Shown: in pieces, positions 45,065-54,427 of the stretch
Position numbering within the stretch: position 1 is the first letter of the stretch
How the letters are laid out: each line of letters starts with the position of its first letter
Source: Polymorphobacter megasporae
Lineage (GTDB): Bacteria; Pseudomonadota; Alphaproteobacteria; Sphingomonadales; Sphingomonadaceae
NCBI RefSeq assembly: GCF_018982885.2
Contig: NZ_CP081848.1
Span: 1,488,001-1,552,000 of the forward strand
Length of the DNA stretch: 64,000 bases
Direction of reading: 5' to 3'
Program-made: the position numbers and the translations under genes
Notes under the pieces: generated by a model
Told to the model about the DNA's origin: nothing
Databases searched by the model: none
Seen by the model: the letters and a program-made list of their open reading frames with translations, nothing else

Positions 45065-46351
45065 TTGCGTACTCTGGACGGGCTTGGGCCCCGGCGGCAA
45101 CCGTTAGCGCAGCGGCTGCGGATCGCGGGTGTTGGTCTCGCATTCGTCGCAGCCGCGTGTGCGGGACCGAAGACCCAGACCGGAATGGCTGTCGGGCCGC
45201 GTCCGGCCGCTCCCGCCCCGGTCGTGGTGGCAGCGCCCACCCGCGCCCCCGATGCGGCGCGCAACCGTGTTGCGCTGCTCGTGCCGATGACCGGCGCGAA
45301 CGCCGCTGTCGGCCAGTCGATCGCCAATGCCGCGACGATGGCGCTGCTCGATCTCGGCGATACCCGCATCAACCTCCAGGTCTACGATACCGCGGCGGGT
45401 GGCGCCGGCGCGGCGGCGGCGAAGGCGGTCGGCGACGGTGCGAAGCTTTTCCTCGGGCCGTTGCTCGCGGGCGATGTTCGCGCGGTGCAGGGCGTCGCGA
45501 GCGCCAACGGCGTGCCGGTCCTGACCTTCTCGAACGACGCCGCGCTCGCGGGCGGCGGCACCTTCGTCATGGGCTTCCAGCCCGGCCAGTCAATCGCGCG
45601 CGTCGTCGCCTACGCCCGGTCGCGCGGCGTCGAGCGCTTCGCCGCGCTGGTCCCGTCGGGGGTCTACGGCCAACGCGCGGGGACCGCCTTCCTCCGTGCG
45701 GTCGAGGCCGCGGGCGGCAAGGCGGTCGCGGTGACGAGCTATGCCCGGACTTCGGCGGGGCTGCTTGCCGCCGCGCGCAAGCTCACCGATTACGATGCGC
45801 GCCACGCCGCCGCCGCCAAAACCGCTGCGCTCCGTCCCGACGGGACGATCGCTTCGGTCAGCCACAATCTCGCGCCGGTCGGGTTCCAGGCGCTGCTGAT
45901 CGCCGATTCGGGATCGATCGCGGCCGCTGTCGCCCCCGCGCTTGTCCAGTTCGGCGCGACCCCGGTCCTCATCATGGGAACCGAATTGTGGAACAGCGAA
46001 CCCGCGATCGCCCAGGCTCCGGCGCTCAGCGGCGCGGTGTTTGCCGCCGTCCCCGACGACCGCTTCCACCAGCTCGCGGTGCGCTACAAGGCGAAGTTCG
46101 GCGGCGCGCCGTCAAGGCTGGCGAGCTTCGGCTACGACGCGGTGCTGCTGGTCAACGGCGTCGCCGGCAACGGCTGGGCGACCGGCGCGCCATTCCCGCG
46201 CGCCGGGCTATCGGCAGCGGGCGGCTTCACGGGGATCGACGGCGTGTTCCGCTTTTCGGGCGCGGGCGTCGCCGAACGCGGGCTCGAGGTCGAGCAGGTC
46301 GGGCCGCAGGGCTTCACCGTCGTCGCTGCCGCCCCGAAGGCGCTGAACTAA
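45065..46351 (+). CDS. LpoA-like penicillin-binding protein activator lipoprotein
   Basis: 428 residues from TTG 45065; the start is fixed by AGGGAGA six bases upstream and no other start codon before the lipobox. After a basic stretch and hydrophobic segment comes FVAAACAG, so Cys is lipidated. The rest is a periplasmic-binding-protein fold (VALLVPMTGANAAVGQSIAN, FLGPLLAGDVRAVQG, VPVLTFSNDAAL), as in LpoA, which activates PBP1a in the outer membrane. It could instead be another YraM-like binder. The rsmI-lpoA pairing is also seen in enterobacteria. Confidence 0.88.
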   Translation: MRTLDGLGPRRQPLAQRLRIAGVGLAFVAAACAGPKTQTGMAVGPRPAAPAPVVVAAPTRAPDAARNRVALLVPMTGANAAVGQSIANAATMALLDLGDTRINLQVYDTAAGGAGAAAAKAVGDGAKLFLGPLLAGDVRAVQGVASANGVPVLTFSNDAALAGGGTFVMGFQPGQSIARVVAYARSRGVERFAALVPSGVYGQRAGTAFLRAVEAAGGKAVAVTSYARTSAGLLAAARKLTDYDARHAAAAKTAALRPDGTIASVSHNLAPVGFQALLIADSGSIAAAVAPALVQFGATPVLIMGTELWNSEPAIAQAPALSGAVFAAVPDDRFHQLAVRYKAKFGGAPSRLASFGYDAVLLVNGVAGNGWATGAPFPRAGLSAAGGFTGIDGVFRFSGAGVAERGLEVEQVGPQGFTVVAAAPKALN

Positions 46352-47484
46352 GCGAGTTCGGCGAGCACCGCATTCACCAGCGGCCGGCCCTTTGGGGTCA
46401 GTCGCAGTCCCGCTACATCCGACTCGACGAAGCCGAGCTCGACCAGCCGTGCCAGCCGCGTGCGGTCGATCGAGGCGTCGAGCGCCTCCCCTGTCCGCCG
46501 CTCAAAAGTGCTCGCATCGATCCCGTCCGCCAGCCGCAGCCCCATCAGCAGCGCCTCGCGGGCGCGCGTCGCGGGGGGCAGCGGCTCGGTCGTGACGATG
46601 CCATGGCCGTGCGCGGCGACCGCGGCGATCCAATTCTCGGGCTTGCGGTGCCGCGCGGTCGCTTCGCCCGCCCGCCGACCGTGTGCCCCCGGGCCGACTC
46701 CAACGTAATCGGCGTAGGTCCAGTAAGCTAGGTTGTGGCGGCTCGCCGCGCCTGGGCGGGCGTGGTTCGACACTTCATACGCCGCGATGCCCGCCGCCGC
46801 CGTCATCTCGGCCGTCAGGTCGAACAGGTCGGCGGAAATCTCCTCGGGCGGCAGCACCAGTTCGCCCTTGGCGTGGAGCACCGCGTAGCGCGTGCCCGGC
46901 TCGATCGTCAGGCCGTAGAGCGACAGATGCTCGGTGCCGAAGGCGAGCGCACGGGTCAGCTCGGTGCTCCACGCCGCTACCGTTTGCCCGGGACGGTCGT
47001 AGATCAGGTCGAAGCTGACGCGCGGGAAATGCCGCTGCGCGACGTCGAGCGCCGCCATCCCCTGCGCGAGATCGTGCGGGCGGCCGAGCGCGGCGAGGGC
47101 GGCGTCGTCGAGCGCCTGCAGCCCGAGGCTGACGCGGTTGACCCCGGCGGCGGCGAACCCAGCGAAGCGCGCGGCCTCGACGCTTGATGGATTGGCTTCG
47201 AGGGTGACCTCGCAGTCGGAATCGATCGGCCAGTTCGCGGCGACGGCAGCGATGATGCGCTCGACCGTTGCCGGGGCCATCAGCGACGGGGTGCCGCCGC
47301 CAAAGAAGATGCTGCCGACCGTCCGGCCCGGAGTCAGCGCCGACTCGAACGCGAGGTCGGCGACCAGCGCGTCCGTCCAGCCGGCTTCGTCGATGCTCGC
47401 GCGGACGTGGCTGTTGAAGTCGCAGTACGGGCACTTCGAGACACAGAACGGCCAGTGGATATAGACCGCTAGCAGGTCGCTCAT
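46348..47484 (-). CDS. hemW: HemW radical-SAM heme chaperone-like protein
   Basis: 378 residues from ATG 47484. The radical SAM cluster motif is HWPFCVSKCPYCDFNSH (Cys14, Cys18, Cys21) with no Tyr-x3-Cys of true HemN, and the following FFGGGTPSLM and LEANPSS motifs are standard. HemW binds heme and hands it to apoproteins; it was long misnamed HemN-like. It starts inside the last bases of the NTF2-like gene (4-bp overlap) and ends 4 bases into the convergent lpoA-like gene. Confidence 0.93.
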   Translation of the reverse strand: MSDLLAVYIHWPFCVSKCPYCDFNSHVRASIDEAGWTDALVADLAFESALTPGRTVGSIFFGGGTPSLMAPATVERIIAAVAANWPIDSDCEVTLEANPSSVEAARFAGFAAAGVNRVSLGLQALDDAALAALGRPHDLAQGMAALDVAQRHFPRVSFDLIYDRPGQTVAAWSTELTRALAFGTEHLSLYGLTIEPGTRYAVLHAKGELVLPPEEISADLFDLTAEMTAAAGIAAYEVSNHARPGAASRHNLAYWTYADYVGVGPGAHGRRAGEATARHRKPENWIAAVAAHGHGIVTTEPLPPATRAREALLMGLRLADGIDASTFERRTGEALDASIDRTRLARLVELGFVESDVAGLRLTPKGRPLVNAVLAELA

Positions 47485-47936
47485 CGTGCGGGCGGCGGTC
47501 CGGCAGCGGCGGCGATGGCGGCGGCGTTGATCTCGACGTTGTGGAACGCCGCGACCTGCCAGCGGCCATCGGTCTTGACCATGACCTGTTCGAGCCGGGT
47601 GCGGAGCGCGCCGTCGACGGGTGAGAAGAATGGGGGCAGGTCGCCAAATCCGGTGACCTCGGTCAGCGTGTCGACGACCGCGACATCGGGGCGGATCATG
47701 GCGATGTGGGCGACCGTCTGCCGCAGCGTGCTGCCACGATAGAAGGTCGCGAAGATGTGCTTGTGCTGGCCGATGAAGGGCATCCGCCCGACCGAGAACA
47801 TGCCGACGACGTTGGTGAAGACGACCTCGTCGGTGACGGGTGCCGCAAAGGCAACGGCGTCGCCCGCGGCCCATGCAGCATCTTCGGCGGCGAGAATGGC
47901 AAGAATTGCGGCGCGGTCGCCGTCGGATGCGGTCAT
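47481..47936 (-). CDS. NTF2-like (SgcJ/EcaC) family protein
   Basis: 151 residues from ATG 47936; an upstream GTG-type extension would overlap rdgB. A cone-shaped NTF2-like fold is suggested by AAILAILAAEDAAWAAGDAV, VVFTNVVGMFSVGRMPFIGQ and VKTDGRWQVAAFHNVEI. Such proteins are mostly small-molecule binding or enzymes such as isomerases; specific role unknown. It lies between rdgB and hemW in one closely packed minus-strand run. Confidence 0.85.
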   Translation of the reverse strand: MTASDGDRAAILAILAAEDAAWAAGDAVAFAAPVTDEVVFTNVVGMFSVGRMPFIGQHKHIFATFYRGSTLRQTVAHIAMIRPDVAVVDTLTEVTGFGDLPPFFSPVDGALRTRLEQVMVKTDGRWQVAAFHNVEINAAAIAAAAGPPPAR

Positions 47937-47949
47937 GGTCGCTCCTTGC

Positions 47950-48573
47950 TTAGAAACACGCCGCAACGAGTTGCGCGAACGCCTTGGCGCGGTGGCTCAT
48001 CGCATGCTTTACTGCCGGATCGATCTCGCCGAAGGTCTCGGTCATCCCTTCGGCGACGAACATCGCGTCGTAGCCGAAGCCGAGGCCGCCGCGCGGCGGC
48101 CAGACCAGCGTGCCGTACACCCGGCCCTCGTACGTCTCGAAATGCCCGTCGGGCCACGCCAGCGTCAGCGCACAGACGAAGTGCGCACTGTCGGGGCCGC
48201 CCGCCATCTCTTCGTGGACCCGCGCCATCGCTGCGGTGAAGTCCTTGGCCTCCCCGGCCCAACGCGCCGAATAGATCCCCGGCGCGCCGTCGAGCACGTC
48301 GACGCACAGCCCCGAATCGTCGGCGAGCGCGGGCAGGCCGCTCGCGGTCGCCGCCGCGAGCGCCTTCAACTCGGCATTGGCAGCGAAGGTCAGGCCAGTC
48401 TCCTCGGGCTCGGGCAGGCCGAGATCGCCCGCCGCGACGACGTCCATCCCGAACGGGCCGAGCAGCGCCGCGATCTCGCGGACCTTCCCCGGGTTATGCG
48501 TTGCCAGCACCAGCTGCCCCGGCTCGAGCCGTCGCCCGATGACCTGCTGCCCGTCGTGATGCTGGCCGTCCAC
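47950..48573 (-). CDS. rdgB: XTP/dITP diphosphatase
   Basis: 207 residues from GTG 48573, 2 bases after the rph stop, with a G-rich site inside the rph tail. It removes non-canonical purine triphosphates (XTP, dITP). Motifs [49 protein letters not shown] and [12 protein letters not shown] are complete. A closer in-frame GTG within the first motif (LVLAT) is another possible start. rph-rdgB-hemW is a recurrent alphaproteobacterial order. Confidence 0.94.
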   Translation of the reverse strand: MDGQHHDGQQVIGRRLEPGQLVLATHNPGKVREIAALLGPFGMDVVAAGDLGLPEPEETGLTFAANAELKALAAATASGLPALADDSGLCVDVLDGAPGIYSARWAGEAKDFTAAMARVHEEMAGGPDSAHFVCALTLAWPDGHFETYEGRVYGTLVWPPRGGLGFGYDAMFVAEGMTETFGEIDPAVKHAMSHRAKAFAQLVAACF

Positions 48574-48575
48574 GA

Positions 48576-49292
48576 TCAGCGCCCCGTCGCGACCAGCTGC
48601 GCGGCGAAGATCTCGTTGCAGCCGATGCGTGCGAGGCGGAGCATTCGGAGCAGTGCTTCCTCGTCGTAAGTCGCGCCCTCCGCGGTCGCCTGAACCTCGA
48701 CGAGTCCGCCGGTCGAGGTGAGGACGAAATTGCCGTCGGTCCCGGCGCCCGAGTCCTCGATATAGTCGAGGTCGAGGACGACGTTGCCGTCGTGGACGCC
48801 GCAGCTGACCGCCGCGACCTGGCTCGTCAGCGGGTCGATCGTCAGCGCGTTCTTCTTCATGATCCCGTCGATCGCCAGCCGGAGCGCGACCCATGCGCCC
48901 GAGATCGACGCGGTGCGCGTCCCGCCGTCGGCCTGGAGGACGTCGCAGTCGAGCGTGATCTGGCGCTCGCCGAGCAGCTTCAGGTCGGTCACGGCGCGCA
49001 AGGACCGCCCGATCAGCCGCTGGATCTCCTGCGTTCGCCCCGACTGCTTGCCCTTCGCCGCTTCACGCTGGCCGCGGGTGTGCGTCGCGCGCGGCAGCAT
49101 GCCGTATTCGGCGGTGACCCAGCCCTCGCCCTTGCCGCGCAACCACGGCGGCAGGCGCTCCTCGACCGAGGCGGTGACGAGGACGTGGGTGTCGCCGAAC
49201 TTGACGAGGCACGACCCCTCGGCGTGGGCGTTGAAGCCGGGAATCAGCTCGACGCGGCGCATCGCGTCGGGGGCGCGGCCTGAAGGGCGCAT
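48576..49292 (-). CDS. rph: Ribonuclease PH
   Basis: 238 residues. This phosphorolytic 3'-5' exoribonuclease trims tRNA 3' ends. Features: [78 protein letters not shown] and [14 protein letters not shown]. Length and sequence are typical. It is divergent from hrcA with about 80 bp between starts. Confidence 0.97.
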   Translation of the reverse strand: MRPSGRAPDAMRRVELIPGFNAHAEGSCLVKFGDTHVLVTASVEERLPPWLRGKGEGWVTAEYGMLPRATHTRGQREAAKGKQSGRTQEIQRLIGRSLRAVTDLKLLGERQITLDCDVLQADGGTRTASISGAWVALRLAIDGIMKKNALTIDPLTSQVAAVSCGVHDGNVVLDLDYIEDSGAGTDGNFVLTSTGGLVEVQATAEGATYDEEALLRMLRLARIGCNEIFAAQLVATGR

Positions 49293-49373
49293 GGTCGGTC
49301 CTTACACTGTGAACGCGGACGCTTAGCCGCTCGGACGGTTGAGCGGAACCCCGTGCCGCCCTACATTGCGGCA

Positions 49374-50411
49374 ATGCAGTCGCCGCCGATCACCGAGCTT
49401 AACGACCGCGCGCGCGAGGTCTTCCGCCAAATCGTCGAGTCGTACATCGAACACGGCAGCCCGGTCGGGTCGCGGACGCTGTCGAAGCTGACGATGCTCG
49501 GCCTGTCGCCGGCGTCGATCCGCAACGTCATGCAGGACCTCGAGGAACTCGGGCTGCTCGCGTCGCCGCATTCGTCGGCGGGGCGGCTGCCGACCGAACT
49601 CGGTCTGCGGCTGTTCGTCGACGGCATGATGCAGACGACCGCGCCGACCGACGCCGAGCGCGGCGCGATCGAGAGCCAGGTCGCGGGGACGGCGTCGATG
49701 GAGGACATCCTCGGGCGCACCACTTCCGTGCTTTCGGGCCTCAGCGCATGCGCGGGCATCGTCCTCGTCCCGCGTCACGAGATGTACGTCCGTCAGGTCA
49801 GCTTCGTCCCACTGTCGCCGGTGCGTGCGCTGGCGATTCTCGTCGGGGGCGACGGCTCGGTCGAGAACCGGGTGATCGACCTGCCGCCGGGATTGCCGCC
49901 GACCGCCCTGATCGAGGCGGCGAACTATATCAACGCGCGGCTCCATGGGCTGACGCTCGCCGAGGCGGCCGTCCGGTTGCGAGCCGAGATCGACGACGAC
50001 CGCGCGCAGCTCGATGTCCTGACGCAAACGCTGGTTCAGGCGGGGCTGGCGAGCTGGTCGTCCGACGGGGCAGCGCGTCCGGTGCTGATCGTCCGCGGCA
50101 GCGCGCACCTCGTTGCGGGCGATGCGAACGACCTCGACCGCGTCCGGCTGCTGCTCGACGACCTCGAGGGCAAGGAAGAACTCGTCCGGCTGCTCGACTC
50201 TGCATCGGGCGGCGAGGCGTGCAAGATTTTCATCGGGGCCGAGAACAAGCTGTTTTCGTTGTCCGGGTCGAGCGTTATAGCGGCACCGTACCGTTCGGCG
50301 GGCCGCGTCGTCGGCGTCGTCGGCGTGATCGGGCCGACCCGCTTGAATTACGCCCGGGTCGTTCCGATGGTGGACTATACCGCAAAAACATTGAGCAGGT
50401 TGATCGCATGA
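49374..50411 (+). CDS. hrcA: Heat-shock repressor HrcA
   Basis: 345 residues from ATG 49374 (MQSPPITELNDRAREVFRQI); GTG 49353 would add 7 residues. The winged helix is clear: GSPVGSRTLSKLTMLGLSPA then SIRNVMQDLEELGLLASPHS, and the GAF-like domain follows. HrcA binds CIRCE (TTAGCACTC-N9-GAGTGCTAA). No CIRCE is seen in this window, including before hrcA or dnaK, so its targets (probably groESL) lie elsewhere. grpE starts in the ATGA overlap of its stop. Confidence 0.95.
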   Translation: MQSPPITELNDRAREVFRQIVESYIEHGSPVGSRTLSKLTMLGLSPASIRNVMQDLEELGLLASPHSSAGRLPTELGLRLFVDGMMQTTAPTDAERGAIESQVAGTASMEDILGRTTSVLSGLSACAGIVLVPRHEMYVRQVSFVPLSPVRALAILVGGDGSVENRVIDLPPGLPPTALIEAANYINARLHGLTLAEAAVRLRAEIDDDRAQLDVLTQTLVQAGLASWSSDGAARPVLIVRGSAHLVAGDANDLDRVRLLLDDLEGKEELVRLLDSASGGEACKIFIGAENKLFSLSGSSVIAAPYRSAGRVVGVVGVIGPTRLNYARVVPMVDYTAKTLSRLIA

Positions 50412-50959
50412 CCGACGAAACGATGATCTCCCCCGACGATGCTGTCACTGGCGCGAGCGAGGCCGACACCGGCGCGCCGAGCCATGAGGACGTCATCCGC
50501 GAGCGCGACGAAGAAATCGCCAGCCTCAAGGACCGGCTGCTCCGCGCTGCTGCCGAGACCGAAAACGTCCGCCGTCGCCTCGAGCGCGAGAAGGTCGACG
50601 CGTCGAGCTATGCGATGACCGGGTTCGCCCGCGATTTGCTCGGCGTTGCCGACAACCTCCGCCGCGCGATATCGGCACTTCCGGCCGAGGCTCCCGGCTT
50701 CGAAGCGGTCAAGACCGGCATCGAGGCCACCGAGCGCGAGATGACGAGCGTGCTTGCGCGCCACGGCATCACCCGCGTCGTCACCGACGGCGCCAAGCTT
50801 GACCCGAACCGCCATCAGGCGATGCTCGAAGTCGACAGCGAGCATCACGAGCCGGGTGCGATCGTCGCCGAATTGCAGGCGGGCTATACGATCAAGGACC
50901 GGCTGCTCCGCCCGGCGATGGTCAGCGTCGCCAAGGCGCGCACCGACGCCTCCGCTTAG
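50408..50959 (+). CDS. grpE: Nucleotide exchange factor GrpE
   Basis: 183 residues from ATG 50408, overlapping the hrcA stop by 4 bases (ATGA), so translation is coupled. A long helix (DVIRERDEEIASLKDRLLRA then AETENVRRRLEREKVDA) precedes the beta domain (PNRHQAMLEVDSEHHEPG, VAELQAGYTIKDRLLRPAMV). It releases ADP from DnaK, whose gene lies 1.5 kb downstream. Complete. Confidence 0.97.
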   Translation: MTDETMISPDDAVTGASEADTGAPSHEDVIRERDEEIASLKDRLLRAAAETENVRRRLEREKVDASSYAMTGFARDLLGVADNLRRAISALPAEAPGFEAVKTGIEATEREMTSVLARHGITRVVTDGAKLDPNRHQAMLEVDSEHHEPGAIVAELQAGYTIKDRLLRPAMVSVAKARTDASA

Positions 50960-50984
50960 TCGCGCCGGAGACTGGGGCAGCCGC

Positions 50985-51344
50985 ATGATCATCGTCGTCG
51001 CCCGAATCGAGGTCGATCCGACATCGCTCCCGCGGCTGAGGCCGTTGCTCGACCGTCTCAGCCAGATGACGTGGCACGAGAGCGGCTGCCTCAGCTATTC
51101 GATCGCGGTCGAAAGCGAGAGCGATGGCATCATTAGCCTCGTCGAACGCTGGCAGGACGAAGCGGCGCTTCACGCCTACCTTGCGACTCCGGCGATGATG
51201 GCGTTGAAGGCCGAGTTCACCCCGGAGCAGATCACCGTCGATGCGCGGATTTACGATGTTACCGGTGAGCGGCCGCTTCCCGACGCCAAGCCGCCGCCGG
51301 TGCTGACCATCGTCACGCGCGGAAACGGGATCAGCGCAGCGTAA
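50985..51344 (+). CDS. Antibiotic biosynthesis monooxygenase-domain protein
   Basis: 119 residues from ATG 50985, with GGGG nearby. The ABM/dimeric alpha-beta barrel core is MIIVVARIEVDPTSLPRLRP, then ESGCLSYSIAVESESDGIIS, then VERWQDEAALHAYLATPAM, as in YgiN-type quinol monooxygenases. It may be a small cofactor-free monooxygenase or a stress protein. Its 3' end overlaps a convergent HELVH-containing gene by 94 bp, so one C-terminus may be mis-drawn. Confidence 0.85.
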   Translation: MIIVVARIEVDPTSLPRLRPLLDRLSQMTWHESGCLSYSIAVESESDGIISLVERWQDEAALHAYLATPAMMALKAEFTPEQITVDARIYDVTGERPLPDAKPPPVLTIVTRGNGISAA

Positions 51345-51784
51345 GTATCGAGCGATGGAGCGTTCGCGACGCGAGCGCCTTCATCGATGAAATAGGCGTC
51401 GGCGACGATACAGGCCTGCTGCTCGATCCCATACCGGGCAAATGGCTTTCCCGGCACCAGGGGTAGGTAGTCGTACCGTGCCCACGGCATGCGGCGCAGC
51501 GGGAGCCGGATGCCGGACTGATGCTGCCAGACATGGACCAGTTCGTGGACCAGCAGCGTTCGCGATGCGAGGCCTGCGACGGAGAAGTCTTCACGCCACT
51601 CGATGCCCTTGGGATGGAACCAGACATGACCGTCGGGGGCCATCACGACGCCGCGCGGCTGGAACGGAAACCATCTCCCGCGACGCAATGTGATTGGAGC
51701 GGGGTCGAGCGCGTGGCCGAATACCCGGTTGGCAATGGCGCGCTCGCCGGTTGTCAGCGGGCGGGCAAACTCAATGCGCGCCAT
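51251..51784 (-). CDS. HELVH-motif putative metallopeptidase
   Basis: 177 residues. HELVHVWQHQSG contains a zincin-like HExxH (His80, Glu81, His84), and the following EQQACIVADAYFI might supply a third ligand. The N-terminus begins MARIEFARPLTTGERAIANR without a signal peptide. I cannot place it in a well-known family; it resembles small proteins with DUF4157-like zincin cores. It follows the PCu(A)C gene with a 14-bp overlap, and its C-terminus overlaps the ABM gene on the other strand. Confidence 0.7.
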   Translation of the reverse strand: MARIEFARPLTTGERAIANRVFGHALDPAPITLRRGRWFPFQPRGVVMAPDGHVWFHPKGIEWREDFSVAGLASRTLLVHELVHVWQHQSGIRLPLRRMPWARYDYLPLVPGKPFARYGIEQQACIVADAYFIDEGARVANAPSLDTYAALIPFPRVTMVSTGGGLASGSGRSPVTS

Positions 51785-52271
51785 GGCCCGACATCGGCAT
51801 CACCATCGGCATCGCATCGGCCCCGGCGGCGCTGGCGACCGCCTCGACCTTGATCATCGTGCCTCCGTTGAAGCGGAACATCAGCGGCACCGTTTCGCCG
51901 GGCTTGAAGGTGGACGGAAGGTTGAAGATCATCAGGTGGCGACCGCCTGGGGCAAAGCGCATCCGCTCGTTGGCGGCGACGCGGACCGATGGCAGCCTGT
52001 CCATCCGCATCACCTCGCCCGCCATGCTCATCCCATGCATCTCGATTCGTGCGAGCGGCGACTCGACCGCGATCAATTCGATCGGCGCGGCTCTCGTCTC
52101 GAGGGTGAAGTAGCCCGCCGCAGGACGACCGGGCACAGCCGGGAGCCTTATCCAGGCCGCCGTGACTCGCGGCGTAACCGTCGCTTCAGCCGGAACAGTT
52201 CCCGTAATCATCGCGACGATCAGAAGCGCTATCGCGCCAACGCATGCCGACCAACCGATGATCCTCCGCAT
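51771..52271 (-). CDS. PCu(A)C periplasmic copper chaperone
   Basis: 166 residues from ATG 52271, with GGGA upstream; a GTG at 52292 is an alternative. An N-terminal membrane or signal helix (IIGWSACVGAIALLIVAMI) precedes the copper-binding domain. The signature H-x10-M-x21-H-x-M is met by His79, Met90, His112 and Met114 (MHGMSMAGEVMRM, GGRHLMIF). Such proteins deliver Cu(I) to the CuA centre of cytochrome oxidase. A His/Met-rich tail (MPMVMPMSGHGAH) may bind additional copper. Confidence 0.92.
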   Translation of the reverse strand: MRRIIGWSACVGAIALLIVAMITGTVPAEATVTPRVTAAWIRLPAVPGRPAAGYFTLETRAAPIELIAVESPLARIEMHGMSMAGEVMRMDRLPSVRVAANERMRFAPGGRHLMIFNLPSTFKPGETVPLMFRFNGGTMIKVEAVASAAGADAMPMVMPMSGHGAH

Positions 52272-52372
52272 TGTACGATTTCCCACAGTCACTCTTCGCC
52301 TCTAAAGCGTGGTAAGCGGCTCGTCTATGCGGCGGCGCGCCCCGGCGACTTTTGATCGCGCGGTGTTCGCGG

Positions 52373-52400
52373 CTTGCAGCGATTTTGCGGCTCCCTATAT
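52373..52400 (+). promoter_or_regulatory. Candidate sigma-32 (RpoH) promoter of dnaK
   Basis: CTTG at 52373-52376, 17 bases, then CCTATAT at 52394-52400 fits the alphaproteobacterial RpoH form CTTG-N17/18-CYTATNT. It would give a leader of about 80 bases before the dnaK ATG. Confidence 0.65.
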
Positions 52401-52486
52401 CCGCCGGGCGCAGTGGATCGGCGCCGCTTCCCGGAGGGCAGCTGGTCCACGGCATTGTCGACAAACACATGATACGAAGGACTGAC

Positions 52487-54376
52487 ATGGCCAAAGTTAT
52501 CGGGATCGACCTGGGTACGACCAATAGCTGCGTTGCCGTCATGGAAGGCAGCACCCCCAAGGTCATCGAGAACGCCGAAGGTGCCCGCACGACGCCGTCG
52601 CAGGTTGCTTTCACCAAGGACAAGGAACGCCTCGTCGGCCAGCCGGCCAAGCGCCAGGCGGTGACGAACCCCGAGAATACGATCTTCGCGGTCAAGCGGC
52701 TGATCGGCCGGACCTTCAGCGATCCGCTGACGCAGAAGGACGCCGCGCTGGTTCCGTACAAGATCGTCAAGGGCCCGAACGGTGACGCATGGGTCGGCGC
52801 CGGTGGCGAGGACTATTCGCCGTCGCAGATCTCGGCGTTCATCCTCCAGAAGATGAAGGAAACCGCCGAAGCCTATCTCGGCGAGACCGTTACCCAGGCC
52901 GTCATCACCGTCCCGGCTTACTTCAACGACGCCCAGCGTCAGGCGACCAAGGACGCCGGCAAGATCGCCGGCCTCGAAGTCCTCCGCATCATCAACGAGC
53001 CGACCGCTGCGGCGCTGGCGTATGGTCTCGACAAGCAGGGTGCCAAGACGATCGCGGTCTACGACCTCGGCGGTGGCACCTTCGACGTGTCGGTCCTCGA
53101 GCTCGGCGACGGCGTGTTCGAGGTCAAGTCGACCAGCGGCGACACCTTCCTCGGTGGCGAAGACTTCGACGCCAAGGTCGTCGAGTTCCTCGCCGCCGAC
53201 TTCCAGAAGGCCGAAGGTATCGACCTGAAGAAGGACAAGCTTGCGCTCCAGCGGCTCAAGGAAGCCGCTGAAAAGGCGAAGATCGAGCTGTCGTCGTCGG
53301 CGTCGACCGAGGTCAACCTGCCCTTCATCACCGCCGATGCGACCGGGCCGAAGCATCTCGTCAAGACCGTTACCCGCACCGACCTCGAGCGCCTCGTGAT
53401 CGACCTGATCGAGCGCACCCGTAAGCCGTGCCTCGACGCGATCAGCGAAGCCGGCGTCAAGACGAGCGAGATCGACGAAGTCGTCCTTGTTGGCGGCATG
53501 ACCCGCATGCCGCGCGTCCGCGAGTTCGTGAAGCAGTTGTTCGGCAAGGAGCCCAACACCAGCGTCAACCCCGATGAAGTGGTCGCGATGGGTGCGGCGA
53601 TTCAAGCGGGCGTGCTCCAGGGTGACGTCAAGGATGTCCTGCTGCTCGACGTGACGCCGCTGTCGCTCGGCATCGAGACGTTGGGCGGGGTGTTTACCCG
53701 GATGATCGACCGTAACACGACGATCCCGACTAAGAAGTCGCAGACCTACTCGACCGCCGACGACAACCAGTCGGCCGTGACGATCCGCGTCTTCCAGGGC
53801 GAGCGCGAGATGGCGGCGGACAACAAGCTGCTCGGCCAGTTCGACCTCGTCGGAATTCCGCCCGCACCGCGCGGGTTGCCGCAGATCGAAGTGACCTTCG
53901 ACATCGACGCCAACGGCCTCGTTAGCGTCAATGCCAAGGACAAGGGCACCGGCAAGGAGCAGCAGATCCGCATCCAGCCGTCGGGCGGCCTGTCGAAGGA
54001 CGACATCGACGGCATGGTCAAGGATGCCGAGCGCTTTGCCGAGGAGGACAAGAAGCGTCGCGCGGTTGCCGAGGCGCGGAACCAGGCCGACAGCCTGATT
54101 CACTCGACCGAGCGCCAGATGACCGAGCACGGTGACAAGGTGACCCCCGACGTCAAGACGAGCATCGAATCGGCGATCGCCGATTTGAAGGGAGTCCTCG
54201 ACGGCGGCGATCCGGAAGCATTGACCGCGAAGACTACCGCGCTGCAGACCGTCGCGATGAAGCTTGGCGAAGAGATCTACAAGGCTGAGAGCGAAGCTCC
54301 GGCGCCCGACGCGGCAGCGGCGAAGAAGGACGACGATGTCGTCGACGCTGAATTCTCCGAAGTCGACGACAAGTAA
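52487..54376 (+). CDS. dnaK: Hsp70 chaperone DnaK
   Basis: 629 residues from ATG 52487, with AAGGA upstream. The ATPase domain ([27 protein letters not shown]-type [34 protein letters not shown]), linker and substrate-binding domain ([20 protein letters not shown]) are complete. The C-terminus ends in the acidic [13 protein letters not shown], typical of Proteobacteria. It folds and protects clients with DnaJ and GrpE, both encoded here. A heat-shock promoter candidate lies upstream. Confidence 0.99.
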   Translation: MAKVIGIDLGTTNSCVAVMEGSTPKVIENAEGARTTPSQVAFTKDKERLVGQPAKRQAVTNPENTIFAVKRLIGRTFSDPLTQKDAALVPYKIVKGPNGDAWVGAGGEDYSPSQISAFILQKMKETAEAYLGETVTQAVITVPAYFNDAQRQATKDAGKIAGLEVLRIINEPTAAALAYGLDKQGAKTIAVYDLGGGTFDVSVLELGDGVFEVKSTSGDTFLGGEDFDAKVVEFLAADFQKAEGIDLKKDKLALQRLKEAAEKAKIELSSSASTEVNLPFITADATGPKHLVKTVTRTDLERLVIDLIERTRKPCLDAISEAGVKTSEIDEVVLVGGMTRMPRVREFVKQLFGKEPNTSVNPDEVVAMGAAIQAGVLQGDVKDVLLLDVTPLSLGIETLGGVFTRMIDRNTTIPTKKSQTYSTADDNQSAVTIRVFQGEREMAADNKLLGQFDLVGIPPAPRGLPQIEVTFDIDANGLVSVNAKDKGTGKEQQIRIQPSGGLSKDDIDGMVKDAERFAEEDKKRRAVAEARNQADSLIHSTERQMTEHGDKVTPDVKTSIESAIADLKGVLDGGDPEALTAKTTALQTVAMKLGEEIYKAESEAPAPDAAAAKKDDDVVDAEFSEVDDK

Positions 54377-54383
54377 GAACCGG

Positions 54384-54407
54384 GCCGCGCGCCTCCGGGC
54401 GCGCGGC
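54384..54407 (+). terminator. dnaK-dnaJ intergenic hairpin with UNCG-type loop
   Basis: GCCGCGCGCC and GGCGCGCGGC pair perfectly around TCCG (a UNCG tetraloop), 8 bp after the dnaK stop. No T-run; it could stabilise dnaK mRNA or reduce readthrough into dnaJ. Confidence 0.6.
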
Positions 54408-54427
54408 AACCGGGGGGCGATGCGACC

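Noticed and set aside
49293-49373. CIRCE element before hrcA
   Set aside because: No TTAGCACTC-N9-GAGTGCTAA or near match was found here or before dnaK.
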